Source of the DNA: a virus
IMG/VR virus record: IMGVR_UViG_3300025413_001393
Span: 61,103 to 125,102 of that record
DNA length: 64,000 bases
Strand: one strand, 5' to 3'
The position numbers and the translations under genes were made by a program. Position 1 is the first letter of the stretch; each line of letters opens with the position of its first letter. Below are positions 57,891 through 64,000 of this stretch, in pieces. Below the pieces are notes generated by a model. That model had not been told where the DNA came from, searched no databases, and saw nothing but the letters and a program-made list of their open reading frames with translations.

Positions 57891-58709
57891 TTATTTAGTA
57901 TAACCGAAACCTTGTTGATACCAAGCAAAGTTACTATCAATCCAATCGCAAACTTGCTTACCAAGAATTTGATTATAATCAGGTGTAAGAGGCTGAACGG
58001 ACTTACGAATTGTGTGAAGATCGGATGTTAGACCGTAAACAGAATCATCTTCCTTAATAGTTTGCTCGACGTTTTGAAAGTCATGCTTGTATGGATTAAG
58101 ATTTAGATACTCGTATACTTTATTCATCTCTCTGTCTGGATATGATGTAAGATCTTCAGCTCTAATATAAAGAACTTCTTTATTAATACCTTCGAGAAAA
58201 GTCTGCTGCAACCTTTCAAGAGCTAACCCTACCGGAGGCCCTGCAACCCAGGCATCAATTCTCTTAGCTGTACTTGTACCTTTCATCTCAGCATGATTTT
58301 GAATATCTTGATGATGTTCTTGATTCTTTCTATAAATCTTTTCCATAGATGAAAAGACGCTCTTTAAATTTCTCACCACACAAATCATCTTAGGTTTTTC
58401 ACCCATAAACGTTTCAAACCATTTATAGTGGATAGTACCACCTCGAGTCTTGATGCAAAGATTTGACTTATCAGTATACTCTGCAGCATAACCTAGTAAG
58501 CCACCCTTACAGAATCCACGCCAGGTCTTTAGAGCTAGGTTAGAATCCATTGCTTTTACTTCAGGTGTGTTTGTAAAGTTCATTCGAGCACCATAAAGAT
58601 ACTCAAGAACTGGGTCAGTAGGTGTAGCGCAAATTTCAGGATTCTGATTGAGAATGCACTGCATAAGAGTGCTCATACTACGAGGCATTGAGGAGTTAAA
58701 GAATATCAT
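57891..58709 (-). CDS. PAPS-dependent sulfotransferase-like protein
   Basis: This is a 272-residue sulfotransferase. The 5'-phosphosulfate loop is NSSMPRSMSTLMQ (about 5-17), and the 3'-phosphate-binding segment is VVRNLKSVFSSM (about 110-121). EDLTSYPDREMNKVYEYLNL near 190 is the conserved late element. The APS kinase at 39393 can make its donor. The likely acceptor is a sugar, given the many glycosyltransferases, but a peptide or small molecule is possible. It is 3 nt upstream of the GT9-like gene. Confidence 0.87.
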   Translation of the reverse strand: MIFFNSSMPRSMSTLMQCILNQNPEICATPTDPVLEYLYGARMNFTNTPEVKAMDSNLALKTWRGFCKGGLLGYAAEYTDKSNLCIKTRGGTIHYKWFETFMGEKPKMICVVRNLKSVFSSMEKIYRKNQEHHQDIQNHAEMKGTSTAKRIDAWVAGPPVGLALERLQQTFLEGINKEVLYIRAEDLTSYPDREMNKVYEYLNLNPYKHDFQNVEQTIKEDDSVYGLTSDLHTIRKSVQPLTPDYNQILGKQVCDWIDSNFAWYQQGFGYTK

Positions 58710-58712
58710 AAT

Positions 58713-59651
58713 TTAAAAATTAATAACTGGTTGAGGTGCAATTTCAAAAAGGTTTTCTCCACCCTTTGTTCCTAGAATAGATTCAATAAATTGCTCTTTG
58801 TTAAACATAGTGCCGATATTATCATACGGACATTCATGAAATCTACCACCAGTCCAATCGTCTTCTTCGAGATATGAGTCTATTCTATGCCTAAATGATT
58901 CAACGCCAGTTGCTACAATGTTGTCGTGTATTGTATGGCCGAATACAATAGGAGAGTTAGAAATCCAGCCAACTGTTGCTTTCTTGTTAAAAGCTGCAGC
59001 TGCATGCTGAGCAAACGAATCGATAGCAAGAATTTTATCAGACAGAGATATATAACAGAACAAGTTTCTAAAGCTGTCGGATATGTGAATTGTTCCTTCA
59101 ATTGCTGGTTGGTTTTCTCTACGAATATGAAGTACTTTTGAAAACTTATCTTTAACAGAATTAACAACATCTTGAGCAAAAGCTGGAGGAAGATCTCGAG
59201 ACCACGAATAAGGATGTCCTTGTTGTTCAGCTCCACCAGATGATTGTACTATCAAAATTGGACCATCCTTTTGCAATTTGTTTTGAGCAAACAAAAGCTC
59301 TCGCTCTGTTAAGAAGATTTCAGGCTTTGTATCAACACAAGGAATGTTTAGTACATCGCACCAAATTTCTGTGAGAGACTTCTTCTTATAGAGAAGATCT
59401 CCACTGTGATAAGGCTCCATACGAAGAATTACAGAATCCTTCTTGTCAATATAATCATCGTAAAAATAAGGAATGTTACCAAACTTATAAACCCTATGAA
59501 TGTTTGGATTATGAATGAAAACTTCAGGCCATGCACAAACTACTATAAGTTTGTGTTCAGGATAATGAGCTTTGATTGATTTTACAACAGCTGTAGCAGC
59601 AATGTTCTTACCACAGCCACCATCAATATGAAAGATAACAAATTTGTCCAT
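58713..59651 (-). CDS. GT9-like (heptosyltransferase-type) glycosyltransferase
   Basis: This 312-residue GT-B protein begins IFHIDGGCGKNIAATAVVKSI, a nucleotide-sugar loop. The central LTERELLFA and SFAQHAAAAFNKKATVGW (about 225-243) resemble the ADP-heptose/LPS heptosyltransferase donor site. The pair with the sulfotransferase downstream suggests building and sulfating one glycan. The exact donor is not predicted. Confidence 0.8.
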   Translation of the reverse strand: MDKFVIFHIDGGCGKNIAATAVVKSIKAHYPEHKLIVVCAWPEVFIHNPNIHRVYKFGNIPYFYDDYIDKKDSVILRMEPYHSGDLLYKKKSLTEIWCDVLNIPCVDTKPEIFLTERELLFAQNKLQKDGPILIVQSSGGAEQQGHPYSWSRDLPPAFAQDVVNSVKDKFSKVLHIRRENQPAIEGTIHISDSFRNLFCYISLSDKILAIDSFAQHAAAAFNKKATVGWISNSPIVFGHTIHDNIVATGVESFRHRIDSYLEEDDWTGGRFHECPYDNIGTMFNKEQFIESILGTKGGENLFEIAPQPVINF

Positions 59652-59685
59652 TTAGTTATTTTATTATAACAATACAGTTAATCTA

Positions 59686-60033
59686 CTACTTTTTAAATTT
59701 TAAAACGTATTTGATGTCTTCTTCAATCGTTATGTCAGCAGCAGTATAGATTGTCAAAATACCTGTTCCATCATCTTTAATGTTTGTTACACCATAAACG
59801 TAGAAGTCTGGATTAATTTGCAGTTGATTGTGACCAGCTTTTTCAAGCCATCGTCCTGTTAGCTTTTTAGAACGAGTTGTTTTAATTTCAATATAACGAG
59901 TCTCTTTGTCGTTACCAAAACAAACGTCCCAACCACATCCTTTAAACTTTGGTCTAAAGCTACTTCGACCTTGAGAATTTTCGTAAGCTATGACGATGTC
60001 TGTTCCAATTTTTTCTATGTCTAGGTTTGTCAT
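59686..60033 (-). CDS. PD-(D/E)XK-like nuclease
   Basis: I start this at ATG 60033 (MTNLDIEKIGTD...), 115 residues. The motif GWDVCFG ... RYIEIKTTRS (D then E-x-K, about 40-60) is a small restriction-type nuclease fold. It overlaps the membrane gene upstream by 74 nt in another frame, an unusually large overlap. Confidence 0.7.
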   Translation of the reverse strand: MTNLDIEKIGTDIVIAYENSQGRSSFRPKFKGCGWDVCFGNDKETRYIEIKTTRSKKLTGRWLEKAGHNQLQINPDFYVYGVTNIKDDGTGILTIYTAADITIEEDIKYVLKFKK

Positions 60034-60310
60034 TTTTATCGTTTTTGTGTTTGTACCAAAAGTGAAGAAGAACGAGAGAAGTAAAGATGCCAGTAGTGTA
60101 GTTAAGGAACCACCAAATTCCAAAAGCCGTGCATGCCATATATATCAAACCGAATGTATATCCCGCTAACCCTAAAAAGATCATAACAGGAGAAATATCT
60201 GTCGATCTTTTAAATTTAATAATTCTTATGATTTGAGGAACGTAACACATCATAAACGATATGGTCATTCCTGCTCCTGCTATTTGTTTGATTATTTCTT
60301 TTGTTATCAT
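59960..60310 (-). CDS. PQ-loop (SemiSWEET-like) membrane protein
   Basis: The 116-residue product has three TM helices with the PQ motif FMMCYVPQIIRIIKFKRSTDIS (about 19-40). This is the size and shape of a SemiSWEET half-transporter, which works as a dimer to pass sugars or related solutes. The C-terminus is strongly basic and overlaps the nuclease gene. A phage-encoded PQ-loop transporter is not common. Confidence 0.75.
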   Translation of the reverse strand: MITKEIIKQIAGAGMTISFMMCYVPQIIRIIKFKRSTDISPVMIFLGLAGYTFGLIYMACTAFGIWWFLNYTTGIFTSLVLLHFWYKHKNDKNDKPRHRKNWNRHRHSLRKFSRSK

Positions 60311-60404
60311 ACTTCTGTTTAAAATACGGTTTGTATGGTTTCTCTATCTTTAAAACTTGTCTACGGTAATCTTGATACCATTTCAAATCTTCTTTACTTT
60401 CCAT
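60216..60404 (-). CDS. Small Lys/Asn-rich protein (uncertain)
   Basis: The frame of 62 residues (MESKEDLKWYQDYRRQ...) fills the gap between 60310 and 60394 but overlaps the PQ-loop gene by 95 nt. The first 35 residues look coding, the rest less so. It may be real or a chance frame. Confidence 0.35.
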   Translation of the reverse strand: MESKEDLKWYQDYRRQVLKIEKPYKPYFKQKYDNKRNNQTNSRSRNDHIVYDVLRSSNHKNY

Positions 60405-60687
60405 AACTTATTACCATCTCATCATCCGAGTTCCAATTTTTAAGAGACTTTATAGAGCGCTGTACAGCAGCTTTTTTAGGTTTATAGTCTTGAATTCTAT
60501 AAGGATTGTTATCAGTATAATGCCACCAGTATTCCTTAAGATGCTCATTAACTTCGCTCATAGAGCTATAGGGGGAACACATAGTATCATACCAAGCTTC
60601 ACCAGACCAGCGTTGCAAAACATACTTTGGAGCAGGCTTTGATTTTGTAGCAACTGGTTTAAATTTATGCATCATGTATGTCCTCAT
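60394..60687 (-). CDS. Unknown basic protein
   Basis: The 97-residue protein has a basic N-terminus, WSGEAWYDTM near 28-37 and WWHYTDNNPYRI. It overlaps the next gene by 11 nt. No family is recognised. Confidence 0.65.
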   Translation of the reverse strand: MRTYMMHKFKPVATKSKPAPKYVLQRWSGEAWYDTMCSPYSSMSEVNEHLKEYWWHYTDNNPYRIQDYKPKKAAVQRSIKSLKNWNSDDEMVISYGK

Positions 60688-60725
60688 TGTTTATATCCTA
60701 CAATGGATATGAGGACAGCACAACA

Positions 60726-61100
60726 TTAAACTAACTTAATGCTGTTTGGCTTTGTAGCTCTAATATAGACTTCGCCCCAAACTTCGAGTTCACCCATAAG
60801 AGCTTGGAACTGCTTTTGAGAAAGAGAATCTAAATCTTTAAGCTTCTCGTAAACTTCTTTTGCTTTAGACTTATAGTGCTCTTCTTTGTTTTCTTTGTCT
60901 GACCACTTTTCAGACTCAGCATAAGGCTTTAGTTTAGCTTTATAGTGAATAGCAGTAAGAGTACTATAGCCACCCTTCTTTTCAGTCATTGCTTGAATCT
61001 TTTCAGCTCCAGCTAGACGCTTTGTTAAAAACTCTTCGAACGCTTGTTCAGCTTCTGTTTCGTTACTAATAACTTTTTCAAAAAGACGATCAAAATCCAT
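60726..61100 (-). CDS. CTS-like protein
   Basis: The 124-residue product starts MDFDRLFEKVISNETEAE, in the F-x-x-x-F-x-x class, then is helical and Lys/Glu-rich (a coiled-coil-like body). It is divergent from the plus-strand gene at 61131. No enzyme motif is recognised. Confidence 0.68.
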   Translation of the reverse strand: MDFDRLFEKVISNETEAEQAFEEFLTKRLAGAEKIQAMTEKKGGYSTLTAIHYKAKLKPYAESEKWSDKENKEEHYKSKAKEVYEKLKDLDSLSQKQFQALMGELEVWGEVYIRATKPNSIKLV

Positions 61101-61130
61101 ATGTGCTAATTATCAAAAATAAGTAGTTAT

Positions 61131-61577
61131 ATGAACAAACCACTCAAAGTTTTTAGTATAAAATTGGCTGACAAAATTGCTGAGTTTATTGGTTCATGGA
61201 CATTCATTATTATACAATCAACTATTCTGACGTTTTGGATAATCTTTAATGTTAATCACCTTTTTAATTTTGATCCATATCCTTTTATTTTGCTAAATCT
61301 GTTTCTGTCGTTTGAAGCAGCTTATGCTACTCCTCTCATTCTTATGTCAGCAAATAGATCTGACGAGAGAGATAGAAAGCACGCTCTTAAAGATCTAAAA
61401 ATTGATCAAGAAGCTCACGACATTATTATCGATGTTAAACGAATTCTGAAAGAGCTACGCAGAGAAATTAAGCTGGATAAAAAGATGTTATCCGAACATC
61501 ACATTCTTAAAACCGACCACGAAGAACTAAAGCAAGAGCTAGCTGAGATTAAAGAGATTTTGAAGACCTTAAGATAA
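61131..61577 (+). CDS. DUF1003 membrane protein
   Basis: This 148-residue protein matches DUF1003: FIGSWTFIIIQSTILTFW, then NHLFNFDPYPFILLNLFLSFEAAYATPLIL (two TM helices, about 19-65), then RSDERDRKHALKDL and a coiled-coil C-terminus. An ATAAGTA box precedes the start. Function of DUF1003 is unknown. It faces the gene at 61569, whose stop its end overlaps by 9 nt. Confidence 0.85.
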   Translation: MNKPLKVFSIKLADKIAEFIGSWTFIIIQSTILTFWIIFNVNHLFNFDPYPFILLNLFLSFEAAYATPLILMSANRSDERDRKHALKDLKIDQEAHDIIIDVKRILKELRREIKLDKKMLSEHHILKTDHEELKQELAEIKEILKTLR

Positions 61578-62195
61578 AGGTTCAATAATAAATCTATCGA
61601 ATCCGTTTTTCTGTGCTAACTCAAAAGCTGTATTTTTAGCAGCTCCTCCGTAACTACTAAGGCCGCCCCATCTAAACCAAAGAATACCCGTTTCAGGATC
61701 TTCTGCATTTACAATATGTGGCTTTCTCGAAATACCATAGTCTTCGGAGTATTCTACATCAGCAAGTAAGCAATGAGCTATATAAGCTTCAACGGCATTC
61801 GTTGTCTCATCAGAAAAATAGTTAAAACCCATTTCTCGTAACTTATCGTATATTAGTCCAGCATTTACCCCAACAATGTTTGGATAATGATGAGATTGCA
61901 TTAGTTGGTTCTTATTTTGAAAAAGATCTTGAACAACTCGATTAACATCGTTAGATGTAATAGTTTTTTCGTTTTCTGTGGAACCGGATGCCTCACCGTC
62001 AACAACGTTATCCTCATCATTATCATCTACGTCAAGTCCTTCAGTCCAACCTGGAATTCTTTCTGCCGCAAGAGCTTTCTTAAGATCTCCTCCGTGTCTT
62101 TTTAAATTTGCTTCAGAGTATTTGCTGTACAATGAAGACTCTTGAACTTTGTTGTAAGCTTCTGCAATAAGTCTTGCGTCTTTATCAATTTTCAT
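61569..62195 (-). CDS. Late protein with KDxRLIAEAY N-terminus
   Basis: The 208-residue protein starts MKIDKDARLIAEAYNKVQ. The segment is shared almost letter for letter with the genes at 62201 (MKIDKDSKLIAEAYKKV), 62505 and 42775, although the remaining sequences are unrelated. This implies one targeting tag used by several proteins. The C-terminal domain (GILWFRWGGLSSYGGAAKN) is not recognised. An AAATAAAT late-type box precedes the ATG. Confidence 0.78.
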   Translation of the reverse strand: MKIDKDARLIAEAYNKVQESSLYSKYSEANLKRHGGDLKKALAAERIPGWTEGLDVDDNDEDNVVDGEASGSTENEKTITSNDVNRVVQDLFQNKNQLMQSHHYPNIVGVNAGLIYDKLREMGFNYFSDETTNAVEAYIAHCLLADVEYSEDYGISRKPHIVNAEDPETGILWFRWGGLSSYGGAAKNTAFELAQKNGFDRFIIEPLS

Positions 62196-62200
62196 ATAAT

Positions 62201-62503
62201 TTATTTAGCTACTTGTACTGTTGCAATAAAATCTCTTTCACCACATGTAAATTTAACTTTACATTCATCTGGATTGACATTATCTAGATCTACAATATTT
62301 GCTCCACACGTAGGATTGTTGCTAAGCAGTCCTTGCATAACCTTGTCTGCTGCGTCTTTGCATAGTTTGTTGTAATCAGATGTAATCTTTACGAGCTCTT
62401 GTTCATCTCTCTGATCTTTCGCATTAGCTTCTTCATCGTTTTCAATAACAAAAACCTTCTTGTAGGCTTCTGCGATTAATTTAGAATCTTTATCAATCTT
62501 CAT
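62201..62503 (-). CDS. Late protein with KDxKLIAEAY N-terminus
   Basis: It starts at ATG 62503 (MKIDKDSKLIAEAYKKVFVIENDEEA), 100 residues, the longer frame being rejected. It has three Cys in the C-terminal half (CGANIV, ECKVKFTCGE). The N-terminus is a tag shared with 61569. The VFVIE-NDEE continuation also matches the 31755 gene (VFVIEKDEE), so two tag types converge here. A TAAATAA box precedes the ATG. Confidence 0.75.
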   Translation of the reverse strand: MKIDKDSKLIAEAYKKVFVIENDEEANAKDQRDEQELVKITSDYNKLCKDAADKVMQGLLSNNPTCGANIVDLDNVNPDECKVKFTCGERDFIATVQVAK

Positions 62504-62504
62504 G

Positions 62505-63332
62505 TTATTTACATTTACACTTACTCTTGAGCATGTGGCACTTGCTGCAGACTTTTTTGTTATCTTTTTCTTCTTTGCTAGGAGTGCAGCCTTTGCAACC
62601 ACCACATCTGCAGCCCTTTGTACACCACTTACACTTCTTCTCAGAAGCTTCGGAAATTACTTTGAAGTAAGCTTCGGAAAGAAGACTATTGTCTTTCTTA
62701 TTCTGAGAGAGATAACTTTCCTTAACTTCCGAGCCATCCTTTGTAGGAACATCTCCGCTTTCAACAGCTTTCTTGTTTAGCTCGTCGTTGTCATTAACAA
62801 CTTTATCAAATTCTTTTTGCCATTCAATAGCAGCTTCGGATTTTTTGTCGTAAGGGTTTGGATGAATTAAACCTTGCTTTTTACTTTTTACATAATTGGC
62901 AGCAGCAAGTCCACCAAGAGCAGCATGATCAAGCTTTCCAGCTACTTGTGCATTAGCAACTCTGCCACCATATTCTCTGATTAGTCCATCCGGATCAAAC
63001 GTTGCATGTGAAGCGATAGAATCCTTAGACTCTTTATGTACTTCTTGATGAACATGAACGTTTTCTTCTCCGTCTTTGTCAACAATAATATCACGCTCAG
63101 CTTCGTTATCAGAACCTTTGATCTTGTGTTTGATAACTACTTTATCTCCTTGCATTTCCATGTGATAGTCGTTATTCTTTTCGTGACCCTCTGTTCCAAC
63201 AATATCCTCAACTTTCTTTAATTGTTTAGGATTTTTGCGGATTTCATCCCAGCACTCGTTAAGAGTACTCTTTTTGTTTAAGACTGCATCATAAGCTTCA
63301 GCAATCAGTTCATAGTCTTTCTTTTTGATCAT
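62505..63332 (-). CDS. Late protein with repeated LIAEAY/LLSEAY tags and Cys-rich tail
   Basis: It starts at ATG 63332 (MIKKKDYELIAEAYDAVLNK), 275 residues. A second copy of the tag, DNSLLSEAYFKVISEAS, is found near residue 230, and the C-terminus is a Cys-rich zinc-binding type (CKWCTKGCRCGGCKGC ... CSKCHMLKSKCKCK). A late box lies at 63338-63344. The internal tag copy may be a second processing site, or the scar of a fusion of two tagged genes. Confidence 0.78.
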   Translation of the reverse strand: MIKKKDYELIAEAYDAVLNKKSTLNECWDEIRKNPKQLKKVEDIVGTEGHEKNNDYHMEMQGDKVVIKHKIKGSDNEAERDIIVDKDGEENVHVHQEVHKESKDSIASHATFDPDGLIREYGGRVANAQVAGKLDHAALGGLAAANYVKSKKQGLIHPNPYDKKSEAAIEWQKEFDKVVNDNDELNKKAVESGDVPTKDGSEVKESYLSQNKKDNSLLSEAYFKVISEASEKKCKWCTKGCRCGGCKGCTPSKEEKDNKKVCSKCHMLKSKCKCK

Positions 63333-63337
63333 ATTCT

Positions 63338-63344
63338 TATTTAT
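63338..63344 (-). promoter_or_regulatory. Late promoter box ATAAATA
   Basis: The box is 5 nt upstream of the ATG at 63332. Confidence 0.7.
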
Positions 63345-63553
63345 CTTATCTCGTTCCAAAAGGTGACCCAAGCATCGTGTTCAGCGTTTGGATCAAAGAT
63401 CATATAAAAGAGATACTCAAGCTTTTCTTCTTTGCTAGAATTAGGTGGAAGTTCATCATCTAAGGCTTCAAAGATGTCTTTCTTTATCTCATAAGAGAGC
63501 TCTGAAAACTCTCCAACAAACTTAACAAAAGGAGTCTTCTCTAGGAGATACAT
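63341..63553 (-). CDS. Unknown acidic protein
   Basis: The likely start is ATG 63553 (MYLLEKTPFVKFVGEF...), 70 residues. It is acidic and overlaps the upstream gene by 13 nt. No family is recognised. Confidence 0.6.
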   Translation of the reverse strand: MYLLEKTPFVKFVGEFSELSYEIKKDIFEALDDELPPNSSKEEKLEYLFYMIFDPNAEHDAWVTFWNEIR

Positions 63554-63789
63554 TTCTTTGCTGGTACTAAATGAGCCCAAGAATTATCATCTCTCCAGTC
63601 AGCGAGTATGATCTTTGAAGTAATATGAATATGCTCATGCTTAAGAGTCTTCATAACTCTGTAATCTACGAGAATAGCTTTGTTCTTATTCTTTTGATTG
63701 AAACCTTTCGCATCCCAGTAAAGCTTACTTTCGCTATGCTGCACTAGGTATAATTCAAAGTTTTTAGGATCGTCATCGAACGAAGCCAT
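63541..63789 (-). CDS. Small late protein
   Basis: The 82-residue gene starts MASFDDDPKNFELYLV. It is driven by a perfect TATAAATA at 63795-63802, only 5 nt before the ATG. The second half has HEHIHI and ILADWRDD, possibly a metal-binding pattern. No family is recognised. Confidence 0.68.
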   Translation of the reverse strand: MASFDDDPKNFELYLVQHSESKLYWDAKGFNQKNKNKAILVDYRVMKTLKHEHIHITSKIILADWRDDNSWAHLVPAKKCIS

Positions 63790-63794
63790 AAGAG

Positions 63795-63802
63795 TATTTA
63801 TA
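63795..63802 (-). promoter_or_regulatory. Late promoter box TATAAATA
   Basis: A perfect motif with 5-nt spacing to the ATG at 63789. Confidence 0.78.
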
Positions 63803-63811
63803 GTATACTCT

Positions 63812-64000
63812 TTAATTCTTTACAGGCGACAAGTTTTGTTTATGAACTGACACTGGAGTCATGTCGCCAAGTCTTACAACAAAATGATCGTTACGAGTCT
63901 CGTCGGGCTTTTCTAAAGTACCCATCATTCCTCCTGCTATATCACTTGATGCGAAATCTCCTAAGTGCGTATCAAAATACCGAGAAAATCTCACAACACT
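63812..64000 (-). CDS. Unknown protein, C-terminal part (runs off window)
   Basis: The frame is open to the right edge (last residues ...TPVSVHKQNLSPVKN). A GTG at 63994 gives 60 residues, but the frame continues upstream, so this is probably the C-terminus of a longer gene. The Gly-rich DIAGGMMGTLEKP segment suggests a compact domain. No family is recognised. Confidence 0.5.
   Translation of the reverse strand, partial: SVVRFSRYFDTHLGDFASSDIAGGMMGTLEKPDETRNDHFVVRLGDMTPVSVHKQNLSPVKN

Noticed and set aside
1-64000. CRISPR array or integrase/attachment site
   Set aside because: No regularly spaced direct repeats, cas-type genes or integrase were seen.

Overview
This window reads as part of the genome of a large, AT-rich, lytic T4-like myovirus. 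The replication and recombination core is T4-type: a family B polymerase, a DnaB-type helicase (gp41), a primase (gp61), a UvsX recombinase, the UvsW helicase and a UvsY-like mediator, gp46/gp47, a gp32-like SSB, a probable sliding clamp and a gp55-like late sigma factor. There is no integrase and no ribosomal or host housekeeping operon. Start codons are preceded by A/T-rich sequence with almost no Shine-Dalgarno motif, and three RNA transcription units share an upstream GATCTTTG-type element like the TAnnTTTG promoter of Bacteroidota. A lipobox protein in the lysis cassette implies a Gram-negative host. A Bacteroidota host is therefore an inference, not a demonstrated fact.

Layout. Nearly everything is on the minus strand. 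1-10.9 kb: clamp, FolE2, SSB, DHH phosphoesterase, helicase, UvsX and polymerase. 11-22.6 kb: glycosyltransferases, then gp46 and gp47 separated by a seven-gene island of glycosyltransferases and a FkbM methyltransferase, then gp55, UvsW and UvsY. 22.6-23.0 kb: a gene-free divergent region. 23-34 kb: late-type small genes, a NadR-like kinase, QueE, QueD, two HExxH metalloprotein candidates, primase and a RecB-type nuclease. 34-38 kb: a DUF932-type protein and a lysis cassette (lysozyme, holin candidates, probable unimolecular spanin). 38-49.9 kb: small membrane and unknown genes, APS kinase, four metallophosphoesterase or HAD enzymes, and homing endonucleases of the HNH and GIY-YIG types. 49.9-57.2 kb: an RNA-rich segment with tRNA-Trp, two candidate structured RNAs, a tmRNA, and a 17-tRNA array, interspersed with HNH genes, a nucleotidase and a DNA ligase. 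57.3-60.7 kb: HPRT, sulfotransferase, GT9-like protein, a PQ-loop membrane protein. 60.7-64 kb: late genes.

Main themes. (1) At least twelve otherwise different proteins start with short related N-termini of two kinds (an F-x-x-x-Y/F-x-E type and a KD-x-x-L-I-A-E-A-Y type) that resemble the T4 capsid-targeting sequence, and many lie directly behind TATAAATA-like late promoters. This suggests a large set of proteins packaged inside the head, including a HExxH metalloprotein and two paralogous enzyme-like proteins. (2) The late boxes sit only 5-7 nt from the ATG, so late mRNAs may be leaderless. (3) The phage has its own tmRNA with a 35-codon tag frame and a clear PK1 pseudoknot. (4) There are two further candidate structured RNAs, one about 480 nt long next to a tRNA, reminiscent in size and setting of ROOL/GOLLD-type phage RNAs. 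(5) Several tRNAs are aberrant: Cys with a long variable arm, Arg(ACG) without a normal T-loop, Ser with A34. (6) APS kinase plus sulfotransferase point to PAPS-dependent sulfation, and FolE2, QueD and QueE point to 7-deazaguanine synthesis.
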